NCBI GenBank assembly: GCA_009746045.1
Contig: RPFO01000176.1
Coordinates: 234,151-298,150, forward strand
Source of the DNA: Mesostigma viride
Taxonomy: Eukaryota > Streptophyta > Mesostigmatophyceae > Mesostigmatales > Mesostigmataceae
DNA length: 64,000 bases
Direction of reading: 5' to 3'
The notes below the pieces were generated by a model that saw only the letters and a program-made list of their open reading frames with translations, was not told the DNA's origin and did no database searches. Shown in pieces: positions 1-10,613 of this stretch. Numbering within the stretch: the first letter of the stretch is position 1; each line of letters starts with the position of its first letter. Both the position numbers and the translations under genes were made by a program.

Positions 1-385
1 ACGATAGTGTTGCCCGCACGTGCAGTTGTCCGTTACCCTGAAGAAGGGCCAGTTCAGCACAGTCTAAGTGTCTCGCAGTAGTTGCAGTTATGTCTTGCTG
101 TGACACGAGAGTAGGCTGAAGTGAGTGTACGTGATGAGACGATTGTGTATCCTGTGTTGAGTTGGCAGGAATCCAGCGAGGTGTGCCGACCTGCGTCTAA
201 TTTTATATTATACCACTAATCAATGAAAGTGGGAGCTAGCGGGGAGCGTGCCAATGCGCAAAGCATCCATTCTGTCGCAACGACTACTCCACCAGCAGTA
301 GCACTAATTCTCTAACTCTCGTCCATGGGGTTACTTCACAGCTTAAAATAGCAGCGCATAGCCACAAACGGTTGGCCCACAAATT
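1..385 (-). repeat. Family H repeat, inverted copy of 20944-21326
   Basis: This stretch is the reverse complement of 20944-21326 with only a few mismatches by eye. It runs to the first base of the window, so the repeat may continue beyond it. No coding capacity was seen. Confidence 0.8.
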
Positions 386-548
386 TCTCATACTAAATCT
401 ATGAGTGGCCCATCCGTGGGCCGGTGGGACTTAGAGCCGGCAAATAATCCAGCCAGTGCGGCGGTCTCTCTCATACCACTGTGCTGGGGAAAAAAAAATT
501 CAAATCATCAATGCACTCGGGCCATGAAGCTAGTTTTGAATAAGTGAA
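386..548. repeat. Family D fragment and spacer
   Basis: The part around 415-480 matches the family D sequence that reads GCGGCGGTCTCTCTCATACC in other copies (for example the reverse strand near 37490). The rest is unassigned spacer before the family A element. Confidence 0.4.
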
Positions 549-2605
549 TCGGTTTTCTCTGAATATAGTTTAATTAACATGCGGGAAAGATAGGGCCGCT
601 ATGCCTTGGCCTGCATGTGGAAGGCTGTCTGCGACAAGGGCTGACTAATTCGATCTGTACAACGGGTTTCATGCTCGCCTGAATTTTCCTTGGATGACCC
701 GGTTGTTTATAAGGGTCGGTGGCTATTATTAACTATGTAGTGGTCCGAGAAAATTAATTGTAGGTTTTATACGACTTGCTTGCAAAGATTCGTATTTGGT
801 TGCACCGGCTGAGCTTAGCTGGGGACCTGTAGGGTCTAGGGTTGGGTCGGTTACCGGGGAGTAACCGAGGGGTCGGTTACCGGAACCGGTTACCGGTAGT
901 ACCGATACTGGTAATGGACGGCCTCCCCGGTAAATGTACCGGTACCGAAGGCCATCCTCGGTAAGCGAGGTACTCGGTTACCGCTCGGTTACAGTTACTT
1001 CGGCGCTGCGCCAAGTGCCAACAGCCAGCCCGGCAAGGGTTTCGTCAGTCTTTCAGACAGCACTACGGTAACGGTAACCGGTAACCGATGGTAACGAGTA
1101 CTACTAGCACAGTAGCACTGGACTTTTAGCCGGCCTTCCCTGGGCCTTCACTGGTTCGGCATGCCTTTGGGTACCGGTACCGGTAACCGACGGTAACCGG
1201 TACCGGTACCGATCGCCTCGCCCGGTAACCGATACCGGTACCGGTAGCCGAGGGCAAGTACCGGTTCCGGTACCGATGGGCTAACACCGGTAACTGACGC
1301 AACCCTAGTAGGGTCGGCTGGTTGCTTAACGAATCTTTGACTGATTTGGTTTCTTTAGTGAGTCATGATTAATTATTGTATAGTGGACTCGGACCGGCCC
1401 AAGGGGTCGATGGGCGAGATTTATGTTTGTCAGTCTTGAGAACCTGGTACGACTACCTGTACGGTTAACGCACTAGCCTGGGGGTGCGTGGCCACGTTAT
1501 TTGTAGTGGCGTTTTCAGCACTGTTCAGGCCGGCGTGTGACGCATGCCGATGTTACTTAATTTAGGATGATGTCAGCTTGTGTGTCGGCGGGCCATGCCT
1601 TAAGCAAGCTAGGCAGGCAATGATCCGCAATTGTTTCTTTCACAATGGAGGCAACGGCCGCCTGTGCAAAATTGCACATTCTAGCGCGGGTTGCATCTGT
1701 CTTGTAGCCGAGGCAGATGGTGGCACAACCGCTAAGTTGTTCGACCAAGCATAGTATAGTAGGTCGTGCAATGGAAAGAAAACTTGAATTTACCCCCATG
1801 TCTTTTTCCCCGGCTGCGGGTCTTTTTGACATGGGCGAAGGATGGGGCACTACTTCGGCGGTTTGACCAGCTTCGGCGGAGCTGTTCATGAGTTTCTAAA
1901 ACAGCTACAGTGTCACATCGCAGGCTTGCCACCTTGCGATGGTGCGTGTGACGTGACCGGGACTCTCAAGGTCACGACCCAGGTTCCTGTCAGCGACGAC
2001 CTGGTTTCATAAATTATTTTTTGTGGTGGCAGGTGGGTTGTCCAGTTGCCCCTGCCGAGGAGGGGTAGTTGGGGACTATAGGAGCTGCGCGAGGGTTGCG
2101 CTCCGAAGCAAAAAGTTATTCGCTATTGCGAGACTCGAGTCAGGGAGGGCGTCTTAGGGAGGCGAGGCTACGCCAGACCTTTGTCGTTCCTTTTTTCATC
2201 TCAGCACCTGCTGCGCGGCTCAGTCTATTATGGTGTCGTAAAACCTCTCTCCTTTTTGGACAATTCCGGAATTGCGAAATGCCGGCTCTTTTGGGGGGCT
2301 TGCTTTTGGGGTGGTCACCGACTTGTGTCGCATTGAACCAGCAGGCCCCTGCGGGGGTTAATTTAGCCTAGCGCGGGCTGAGTCGCCATTTAAGATGTTG
2401 CGACGCGCTCTTTTGCGCGCGGTGGTCATGAGATTAATCGGCGCAATGGGGTTGGCGCCAGGGGGGATAATTGGGTGGAGGCTTCTTGCTTCCGTGTGCG
2501 GACTGAGAAACCTTAAGGCCACTGTTCACTGCTGCATTTGTGGCAGGGCTCCACTTATTGTATCTAATCAAATGCTGGTCTTCTTGGGAGCTTTCGTGAT
2601 CTTAA
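549..2605 (+). mobile_element. Family A element, copy 1 (carrying a nested MITE)
   Basis: The copy starts at TCGGTTTTCTCTGAATATAG and ends at GTGATCTTAA-like sequence, the same termini as the copies at 10614, 12198 and 40343. Removing the 473-bp MITE at 836-1308 and one 6-bp target copy leaves about 1578 bp, matching the 1575-1584 bp of the intact copies. No long reading frame is conserved between copies, so the element looks non-autonomous. Identical outer ends in head-to-tail copies elsewhere suggest rolling-circle-like spread. A Helitron CTRR end and its hairpin are not visible, so the class is uncertain. Confidence 0.75.
836..1308. mobile_element. 473-bp MITE with telomere-like ends, TSD TAGGGT
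   Basis: The ends are a perfect 9-bp inverted repeat, CTAGGGTTG at 836-844 and CAACCCTAG at 1300-1308, extending to about 22 bp with two mismatches. The element is flanked by direct 6-bp copies of TAGGGT at 830-835 and 1309-1314. Family A copies at 10614, 12198 and 40343 have a single TAGGGT and no insert, giving three natural empty sites. The interior is packed with GGTACCGGTA and GGTAACCGGT palindromes and should fold strongly. It has no coding capacity. The 6-bp target duplication fits few superfamilies (IS3EU and Dada are known to make about 6 bp), so I leave it unclassified. Confidence 0.9.
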
Positions 2606-2611
2606 GGAAGT

Positions 2612-3412
2612 ATACTATACTGCTTTTTTGTAAAATTGTAGGGGATGCGCAATTCATATTGTAGGGCCTTACTGAGGTGGATATCACAAGGGCCAGCTGT
2701 TAGGATGCAAATGGCTGAGCTAGGAAATGGAATGCAAGGAGGTCCCAAAGGTTGTGCCGTACCTAGAAGTCACGTATGTAGTGACCCCTGTGCATGATTC
2801 CACTACAGTGTATCGGCCAGCAGATGCAATTGCTGTGGTCTCCAAGGGGTTCAATGAACAAGCAAATGTTTTCTCCAAAGGGTGAACGGAACGGCAGTCT
2901 CTTTTCCAGCCTGCCAGGTGAGGCCCAATATTCATACATGGTGGACACTGCATGCGATACACAACCCACTCAATCAATGCTAGCGCCTCCAACTGCATGC
3001 CGACAGGAGCATGCCACAGGATTACAATTTTTAAAATGTGACGACTATGGTACACTTGCATTGTGTAATCGCTGCACAGAAGAATCGCACAAATTATGCA
3101 GGAAAAAAAACACCGCAACGTAAAATCGGCTCCTCCATCGTCAGGTAACGTCGTCTCATGGGACAGATTGCATATTGGTGACCAAGACAATCTAGCCTCA
3201 TGCAACAATGTGGCTGGACAATGCCGCTTGAGACAAAGTTCAAGTACATATAACCCAGCCAACACCATCCACATCTTTTATTCCTCAATGGCTAGCTTGC
3301 ACCTTTGACATCTATTTTCAGAATCACCACCTACTGAGAACACATGCGCTGAGACTGAAGAAGGGAGGTTGCCAAATATTTCAGGCTGATGATCCTAGAT
3401 TGATGTCATAGT
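2612..3412 (-). repeat. Family I repeat (inverted orientation)
   Basis: The reverse complement of about 2620-3020 matches 45850-46255. The reverse complement of about 3120-3410 matches 19770-19925 joined to 20812-20935. The overlapping reading frames here (up to 184 codons) are not kept in the other copies, so I do not call a gene. Confidence 0.65.
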
Positions 3413-3708
3413 TAAGAGAGGAGAACCGCTCCAGCCTCTGGTAAATATAGCTGGCAATGACAGTGCACATAAAATTTCCGTAGCCCCGCACACGTACCGC
3501 TTGAAGGTGCCATGCTGTCAACGGCTTGGCTCTAATCTCAAACGTTTGGTTTTGAATCTAGAGGGGTGTGCATCGCTGCACTTGCATTCCTGGTAAACCT
3601 ACCAGTGCTGTGGTCGGCATCACATACTCCTGTTGCTTTAGTGCACGTAATTCAGTTATCCCTGGGTCACGTTTTGCTTATGATAGGCTAGTCGTGCATG
3701 CAAGAAAA

Positions 3709-5090
3709 TCGGTGTTCTCTGAACGTAGTTTCTTTATAACAGATGAGAATGAACGCCGCTATGTGAGTGGTACTACGGGACGGTGGGCCTTGGGCTGGAC
3801 CGGTTCCATGAGTTAGAATTAGTTGGCCAGTTTTGTATGGCCATTTCTAGTTCGTTAAGTTAAGTAGCAATTAAGTTACTGTTGCTGACGGCTCATGAGG
3901 CGAGCCCGGGCTACGCCGCCCTAAAGTGTCATTTGCACGATGTTCTAGGTCTCTTTTTCTTGTAATCGGATGTATGGGGTATGGGTATGGCGGATTACAA
4001 GAAATTTAATGCTGCCCTAATCGCGTCAGCCTTTTTGGCTGGCGGTGGCCGATTAGAGATGGCGCGTGACTGACATAGCTTGAACAGTCACGTGACTGTG
4101 AAAAAGAAATTAAAATTACCCTCGTCGGTTTTCTCCCCGCAGCTGGGTTCTTGGCCGACGAGAGACTATAAAATACTTCGCGTTTGCCTGCGCGTGGCAC
4201 CTGTACGGAACTCTGAAACCATGAGTAAGATTTCTGTGCCACGCTGCAGTGCCTACCGCTTTGCTGCGGAATGTCGCAGCAGGGTTGCAGTTCCTGACTG
4301 CTGACTGCCGAAGGAAGGGTGGTCGGGTTACTTTTAGTGGGCATTGTGATGGACGACAAGTCTGTCGGCCCTCGCGTAAGTAGAAAAATATTTACCAGCA
4401 TCCGCTCTTATGGGTGCGTGAGGTCTCGGGAATGTGGTGGGGACGAATTCCGGAATTATGCAATATTTCGATTCAGACCGAGACTTAAGGGGCCAGTTTA
4501 ACAGACGGACCTGGGCCGGGCAGGACCAAATATTTTGGCCGGCCCAGTTGCGCTTGCGCTTTATCAGCCGCTGGGGTGTGTGATGAGAGCCTGCTCATCA
4601 ACTAAAACCTGAAATATGGAAAGTTACTCCCCCAGGTGACAACGTTGACAGTAATCGAGATATGGTGGCATCGGGTGACGTCCTACAAGTTGTCGTCACG
4701 TTAGGGCGGCACTGGCCTTTGAGGGAGGTCCGTGATCGTTAAACGAGGCGTCTTCTTCCTTGTCTTTGCGTGCACATTCAACACCCTCTTTTACTGGCCG
4801 AGGGTGGAAGGCTGGGGGGGCCCTGCGAAGGGTTATCGTGCATGAGGCTCGCTACAGCCGCCGGCGATTGTAATGGTCGTGACCGTTGCGGCAGGGCAGC
4901 CTCGAGAGCCACTGAGCGAAAGTTGTTGGCGGAGCTTTGGAGATAAAGCACCAGGAAAGGGGGTTTGGGTAACGAGAACTACAATCAATCATGAAATGGG
5001 TGCAGCGTGGCAGGCTCACTCATGGGTTCTGTAATTGCCCACTTATTGTTTTAATCAAATGTTGGTGGATTGGTAATAGTGGGAATAGAA
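3709..5090 (+). mobile_element. Family A2 element, full copy
   Basis: This is a diverged relative of family A. It begins TCGGTGTTCTCTGAACGTAG, the same start apart from a few bases. Its 3' part resembles the A terminus, with CCACTTATTG-like sequence followed by a TTTAATCAAATG motif. It is joined directly, end to start, to a deleted copy at 5091. No conserved protein frame was found. Confidence 0.65.
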
Positions 5091-5504
5091 TCGGTGTTCT
5101 CTGAACGTAGTTTCTTTATAACAGATGAGAATGAACGCCGCTATGTGAGTGGTACTACGGGGCGGTGGGCCTTGGGCTGGACCGGTTCCATGAGTTAGAA
5201 TTAGTTGGCCAGTTTTGTATGGCCATTTCTAGTTCGTTAAGTTAAGTAGCAATTAAGTTACTGTTGCTGACGGCTCATGAGGCGAGCCCGGGCTACGCCG
5301 CCCTAAAGTGTCATTTGCACGATGTTCTAGGTCTCTTTTTCTTGTCCCGCCCTCCCTCCCTCTTCTTGTGTTTGTTTCTAGGGTAACGAGAACTACAATC
5401 AATCATGAAATGGGTGCAGCGTGGCAGGCTCACTCATGGGTTCTGTAATTGCCCACTTATTGTTTTAATCAAATGTTGGTGGATTGGTAATAGTGGGAAT
5501 AGAA
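5091..5504 (+). mobile_element. Family A2 element, internally deleted tandem copy
   Basis: Bases 5091-5346 repeat 3709-3966 and bases 5384-5504 repeat 4975-5090. The copy therefore has both ends of A2 but lacks about 1 kb of the middle. The junction with the preceding copy is exact at 5090/5091. A short C/T-rich stretch (5347-5383) marks the deletion join. Confidence 0.75.
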
Positions 5505-6361
5505 GTTCTAATTACCTTACCTTGTCCCCCCAAAGTAGTGGGCTTGTGGGAGTCCGTAAGAAAAATATGTCACTCAGTCGCCTCACTTTATTTTTATTGC
5601 CAGGTTTTACTCCATCGCTGAAAATCTGGCCCTGTGTTCTAAACCCTAAAATATAGTAGCATGACAGTTTCCACTTCTCTGTGGCCATATTCTTCGACGA
5701 AAGCAATTTGTGTGGCTAAACCTAGAAGGCTTTGGTACTAGGAGTAGCAGTAGGTCGAACTTAAATGTGTTTTGTAGGGATTGACAACCGCAAGCATGGT
5801 GGTTATCAATGCAGGACTGTCCTGCTTGGCCAAGGGGGAACAAACATAGCCAAGGCATAGTTTCTCATCTATGTAGTTTCTTTCCTTCCTTCGACTTGCC
5901 CCCCCCCCCCCCCTCATTTTATATTGTTGATTGGAGGCATGCACTGTAAGCTAGAATATCTTCTTATTCGGTTCAACCTTGCCACTTATTTTACAGGCCC
6001 AGTACACTAATTGTTTGGATAAAGGCAAATAATTCTTGGGGGTAAACATGTAAAGGTGATGATAATGTTGACTGGTCCTACGCGACAACTCGTACTTGTG
6101 CTGAGCAACCCTGTCTACTGGGAGATGTTATTCCAATAAGAGTGCCTGATTATTTCATAATGGAAAGTGGAAATACATCGCAAGCATGACGATGTTTGAT
6201 ACAGAGAAAGGCTGGCCGCTAATACCAGCCGATAGCTGGCCTGCTAGCTTGACAAGGAGCCTGACAAACGTCGGGCAGTCCACCAGCCGGATGGTGTTGA
6301 CCCATTCCTTTGTTGCCACTCGCGCTGTCACGTTGAATGCCTTGCTGTTTCCTGCCCACAG
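5505..6361 (+). repeat. Family D fragment and upstream intron sequence
   Basis: Bases about 5620-5890 resemble the family D block that also lies near 22490-22700 and 48780-48990 (CACTTCTCTGTGGCCATA motif). Bases about 6000-6300 recur at 22840-23130, where the LRR exon itself is missing. The last 60 bases before 6362 match the sequence upstream of the other LRR exons and act as the presumed 3' end of an intron. Confidence 0.5.
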
Positions 6362-6433
6362 TGTCCTGGACAGGAACCAGCTGAGCGGCACCATGCCACC
6401 TGAGCTGGGGTCTTTGGTCTCCGTCCAATACTT
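6362..6433 (+). CDS. LRR exon 1 (single leucine-rich repeat)
   Basis: A 72-base exon follows a CCCACAG acceptor and precedes the donor GTAAGC. The first base completes a split codon and the last two open the next. The frame reads the LRR core NQLSGTMPPELGSLVSVQ, matching the plant-type repeat L-x-x-N-x-L-x-G-x-I-P-x-x-L-G-x-L. The conserved Asn, Gly, Pro and spaced Leu residues are all present. One such unit forms one turn of a solenoid used for ligand or protein binding. It is the first LRR exon recognised in the window. Transcription is not shown by the sequence. Confidence 0.8.
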
Positions 6434-6790
6434 GTAAGCCTCCTTGAGCATAATTTCCTCTTGTCAGCCCCATGCATCCACGCCAAGCATGCACGAGCAC
6501 AGACATCGCGACGAGCCGTGTGATACACTCTCGCGCTGCATGGGTGACCCAGTCAGTGGCTGAGGCAAAGGACATGGCGTACTGCGTGGCCCTCTGGCAT
6601 GTCACTTCAGTAACTTGTTGAGCGACCCAACGCATGTCTCGTTACACCCGTGAGCCATTGGCAAGCTTTGCTACTAATATCTGTCGCAATGTGACCTAGT
6701 CTAGAATTGCTTTGTGGCGTACTGTGGGTAGCCCTACTCACATTTTCCCCCGCGGGGTACCTTTGGTTGGGGTCCCAGTCAGGTAACTTT
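6434..6790 (+). repeat. Duplicated intron, class X
   Basis: The intron after this exon (GTAAGCCTCCTTGAGCAT start) recurs after the exons at 18443 and 26807 through the GCGTACCGTGGGTAG block and beyond. This shows that exon and intron were copied together. Confidence 0.75.
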
Positions 6791-6799
6791 GTGCAATCT

Positions 6800-7324
6800 C
6801 AGATGTTGTATGGCAACGCAAGCTTTCTCGCAGCTGGGCTGCAGCTTGGGCAGCGTTCGGACCAGTCACGTAAATTTGCCAGAGGTCCCGCATTCAAATC
6901 CTTTTGTATTAGCACATCCCCTTGCAACTGTATAATATGTAGTAGACACAGTAGATGGTTTTTGCTATTGCCTAACAGTAAATTTTGCCAGGCTGTTGCC
7001 AAGGGTTCAGCATGGCATGCGCCGAGAGATGTGGCGTGGCATGGGCGTGCGTGCTGCATCGATGGTCTCGCATTTTTCCGTCCGCTGAGACCCTCTGGGC
7101 GACGCGAGGGTCTGGCGGCGCGTGTTGCTAGGCTTTGCAAGGACAGCCCCTTCTCCTTTGCCACGAGGCTGCCGCTCTGGGTAGCACTTAGGGTTGCTTA
7201 CATCTCTAGAGGTAGGATTCCCTATAAGTGGCTGAAGCTTAGGTCCATCAAAGTGCCTTCATGCCACACGAAACACAGGTATATTACAATGACTGTGTGC
7301 AAGCTTTCTGGTGGAGCCTAGCCA
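6800..7324 (+). repeat. Family F repeat
   Basis: Most of this block (about 6950-7320) recurs at 55640-56010, and a shorter part near 42420-42520 and 45250-45350 (GATGGTCTCGCATT motif). Reading frames of 121-204 codons overlap here, but only part of the DNA is conserved and no protein family was recognised. Confidence 0.6.
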
Positions 7325-7982
7325 CACCATAGCGCTACACGCATTAGGGCAGATTCGCCTCCGCCTGTAATTCTTTCCACCATAGCCGCTGGTCCTGGCC
7401 TGTATGGCTTCTTCCCCGACGTTGTCCGACTCCCAGTGTCAAGGAGCTGCTTGCCGCAGAGGGGAATCGTTGGTGGGCCCAGCGCCGGAAATCACACCCT
7501 TTTACTCAAATCCTAGAGCCCCCCAGCCACCAACCATTACCATGGCCAGTATTGGTTGGTGGCGAACATAAAGAATATTATACTAGGCCTCTCAACGCCC
7601 GGAAAGGCCAATAGCATCGTGTTACATTCAGCACAGCCGCCATAGCGGCCAGCCGACCTTGCCAGCAAATGCTGGGATCAAGTTAAGAAGCTGAACAGAG
7701 GCCTCCCTACGTCCCCTACACCACTCTAAGTACTGACTGCCCATCGCAGTTGCGCCTGCACGCCTGGCGGCTGGCGCAGGTACATGGTCTAGTGACGTTT
7801 GTTAGAAGCTACATAGACCTGCACTTTGGGATCACACTCAACGCCGGCACAAATGGCCAGCCGGTCCAGTACCCTCGTGACAAGCGCTAGTACTACGCTA
7901 ACTATGGCCTGTCGGTCCCGCCTAGCTATTTGAGCCCGTCTGCGTGTCACATGTAAAATGAGCAAAGCTCAACAATTACTTG
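7325..7982 (+). repeat. Family E element, partial copy
   Basis: It matches the 3' half of the full family E copy at 49917-51489, from the GGCAGATTCGCCTCC motif to the ATAAAATGAGCAAAG-like end. The 5' half is missing and replaced by family F sequence. Confidence 0.65.
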
Positions 7983-7999
7983 TTGATAGGAGGCATGCA

Positions 8000-8500
8000 A
8001 TACTTTTGTTGTGCCCGCGCTAGTACCTACTGTCACACGTGCCCGCACTTTTGTGGTACTAGTAAGAGTGCCAAAGAGGGGGGTGCAGCACCTTGATGCC
8101 ATGTGATCTGTTATGCATGTCCACACGTACTTAGAGTGGTGTGGTGAATGTAGGGAGGCTTTTTTGCAGCTTCCAATCACCCACTCACTCTGCTGTTGAG
8201 GGACAAGGGCCCATGTGATGGGCCCCAGCGTGTTGAAATGGCCGTACTTGACAACGACCTGTACAATGATTTTGATGGTGTGCCTAGGCTCCCCATGTGC
8301 TGAATTTGGTTTCTTTATTTGCTTCCACTTTGCCATGCATTCATGATGGCCCAATCCAATACGTGAAGACTGCTGAATCTTGGCAATGAACAGGTGTAAC
8401 ACTTCATATGTGTTATCCTAGTCGTGTCCCTTGTGGGATGTTGAGGTTGATTGCACTAAATGGGTTGTAATTGTTGGAGGTTTTGTAGATGAATTGTTGG
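8000..8500 (-). repeat. Diverged family E remnant and intron sequence
   Basis: Bases about 8030-8300 resemble the reverse-oriented, diverged family E copy at 56170-58270 (GTGCCAAAGAGG and ATGTGATCTGTTATGCATG motifs). The final part leads into the LRR exon at 8565. Confidence 0.5.
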
Positions 8501-8564
8501 AGTTCATGCTAGCCCAGTCCTTTGTTCCTGCTCACCCTGTCTTGCTGTCGATTCCTGCCCACAG

Positions 8565-8636
8565 TGACCTGGTTTCTAACCAGCTGAGCGGCACCCTCCC
8601 ACACGAGCTGGGTTCTTTGGTCTCCGTCCAATCCTT
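8565..8636 (+). CDS. LRR exon 2
   Basis: A 72-base exon lies between the acceptor GCCCACAG and the donor GTAAGCC. It reads SNQLSGTLPHELGSLVSVQ in the shared phase. All core LRR positions are kept, with Leu in place of Ile before Pro. The downstream intron is class Y, which leads to the GGGT array at 9131; the exons at 34413 and 43333 have the same intron class. Confidence 0.8.
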
Positions 8637-10079
8637 GTAAGCCTCCTTGAGCATTCCTCTTGTCAGCCCCGTGCATCCACGCCAAGCACACGCGAGCACA
8701 GATATCGTCAGAAGCCTTGTGATACACTCTCGTGCTGGATGAATGACCCACCGTGGCTGAGGCAAAGGATATGGCGTGCTGCGTAGCACTCTTGCATGTC
8801 AGTTCAGTAACTTGTTGAGCGACCCAACGCACGTCTCGCACCACCAGGCAGCCATTGTTGAGCTGTGCTACTGTTTTCTGTCGCAATGTGAGCTATCTAG
8901 GCTTGCATTGCTTTGTGGCGTACCATGGGAAATTCTGTGGATTATTAACTAGAGGCCATTAGAGTACCAAACCCTACCATGAGAAAGAAGTTTATTACAG
9001 TATTATTGTGCTAGGCTTTATAGTGGAGCCTTAGCCACACCATCAAACGCATTGTACAAATCATCATCAAGTTGCATTTGTTGCCATGCTGGGGCCCATA
9101 TACAACCTTGAGCTTTTCCTGCAGCAGCGAGGGTGGGTGGGTGGGTGGGTGGGTGGGTGGGTGGGTGGGTGGGTGGGTGGGTGGGTGGGTGGGTGGGTGG
9201 ATGGGTGGGTGGGTGGGTGGGTGGGTGGGTGGGTGGGTGGGTGGGTGGGTGGGTGGGTGGGTGGGTGGGTGGGTGGGTGGGTGGGTGGGTGGGTGGGTGG
9301 GTGGGTGGGTGGGTGGGTGGGTGGGTGGGTGGGTGGGTGGGTGGGTGGGTGGGTGGGTGGGTGGCTGGGTGGCTGGGTGGGCGGGTGGCTGGGTGGGTGG
9401 CTGGGTGGCTGGCTGGGTAGGTGGGTGGGTGGGTGGGTGGGTGGGTGGGTGGGTGGGTGGGTGGGTGGGTGGGTGGGTGGGTGGGTGGGTGGGTGGGTGG
9501 GTGGGTGGGTGGGTGGGTGGGTGGGTGGGTGGGTGGGTGGGTGGGTGGGTGGGTGGGCGGGTGGCTGGCTGGGTGGGTGGATGGATGGATGGATGGGTTG
9601 GTGGGTGGGTGGGTGGGTGGGTGGGTGGGTGGGTGGGTGGGTGGGTGGGTGGGTGGGTGGGTGGGTGGGTGGGTGGGTGGGTGGGTGGGTGGGTGGGTGG
9701 GTGGGTGGGTGGGTGGGTGGGTGGGTGGGTGGGTGGGTGGGTGGGTGGGTGGGTGGGTGGGTGGGTGGGAGCTGCAAAGAAAAGAGACCTCCCTTGTCAC
9801 CGGCACCACTCTAAGTACACTTGTCATAGCGCCGACAGGCGCACCGCACCTGTAGTTGCATTACGGGTCGCTAGGAATTGTCGACACTACAGCACCACCG
9901 CGAGTTACTAACTCAGGTGACAGAGGCAAGAGCCACTAGTCGGCACAACATTCCGGCACCACATGAGGTCGGTGCAGTACCCAGGTGACGGTTTCTAGAG
10001 CTAGCTATGCTACCTACGGCAGGTTGGTCCCCTTTGAGCCCGTATCGCTTATAACTATAAAATGAGGAAATGCTCATCA
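8637..10079 (+). repeat. Class Y intron with family E2 segment
   Basis: From the GTAAGCCTCC donor to the GCGTACCATGGGAAAT block this matches the introns after the exons at 34413 and 43333. It then enters a family E variant whose left flank ends CTGCAGCAGCGAGG and whose right flank begins GAGCTGCAAAGA. The long tetranucleotide array lies between them. The element ends near 10070 at an ATAAAATGAGGAAATG-like motif. Confidence 0.7.
9131..9769 (+). repeat. (GGGT)n array, about 639 bp
   Basis: About 160 tandem GGGT units have two variant patches, near 9361-9420 (GGCT and GGGC units) and 9555-9600 (GGAT units). Runs of GGGT are a classic G-quadruplex sequence. The array opens very long frames on both strands (Gly-Trp-Val-Gly and Thr-His-Pro-Pro repeats) that are products of the 4-base period, not genes. 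Confidence 0.98.
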
Positions 10080-10322
10080 AATTCACATTCGCCCCTGCGG
10101 GGTACGTTCGGTTGGGGAGGTATTTTTCAACAATTTTAGACTTTTTTTTATGGCGCTACAAAAAGCTTTCTCACGGTTGGGCTGCAGCAGTGCAGCTTCA
10201 TGGGCAGCGTTCGAAACAGATTCACCTTCAGTCGTGTAATTATGCCAGAGATCCCGCGTTCGATTATACTCTAGTAGCACCCCATGCAGCCATGTAGTGG
10301 TGCACAACGGTGTCGGTGGTAG
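10080..10322. other. Unassigned spacer
   Basis: A short piece near 10085-10110 resembles the GCCCCTGCGGGGTACGTTCGG block seen near 18820 and 37600. The rest was not recognised. Confidence 0.4.
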
Positions 10323-10530
10323 CAGTTAGGTGAAATAGTGCCGGAACCTTTTTGCCGCTGAGGCAAATCGGGCCGGAATACTATTTTGCCCGGATTCACC
10401 ACTTCCGAGCACCCAAGTTAATTCGGCCGAATTAACTTGGGTGCTCGGAAGTGGTGAATCCGGGCAAAATAGTGTTCCGGCCCGATTTGCCTCAGCGGCA
10501 AAAAGGTTCCGGCACTATTTCACCTAACTG
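10323..10530. mobile_element. 208-bp near-perfect palindrome (foldback MITE)
   Basis: Two 104-bp arms meet at 10426/10427 in CGGCCG with no loop. Only one mismatch was found (10380, T where the other arm predicts C). The outer ends are CAGTTAGG and CCTAACTG, flanked on both sides by TAG, a possible 3-bp target duplication (or TA). The structure is a long hairpin or cruciform with no coding capacity. It is probably a terminal-inverted-repeat element that has lost its interior. Confidence 0.9.
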
Positions 10531-10613
10531 TAGCCACCTGTGTGGTAGCATGGCCAAGTCTGTACAGGAAGCTTGTTCAACATTAAGAATTGTAAGAGCC
10601 CATCTATCTCTAA

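Noticed and set aside
549..2605. Family A as a classical Helitron
   Set aside because: A 5' TC and an A/T-type site fit, but there is no 3' CTRR, no terminal hairpin and no Rep-helicase, and an AATC duplication is an equal reading at copy 4. I kept it as an open possibility.
9131..9769. GGGT arrays as telomeric repeats
   Set aside because: They are internal, at a fixed site inside family E, interrupted by variants, and occur four times; chlorophyte telomeres are usually TTTTAGGG or TTTAGGG.
9072..9911. Open frames of 236-279 codons across the GGGT array (Gly-Trp-Val-Gly, Thr-His-Pro-Pro repeats); similar frames at 34775-35527, 43771-44530 and 49163-49637
   Set aside because: A 4-base repeat without a stop codon opens all frames. 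The peptide simply follows the repeat and has no splice or start context.
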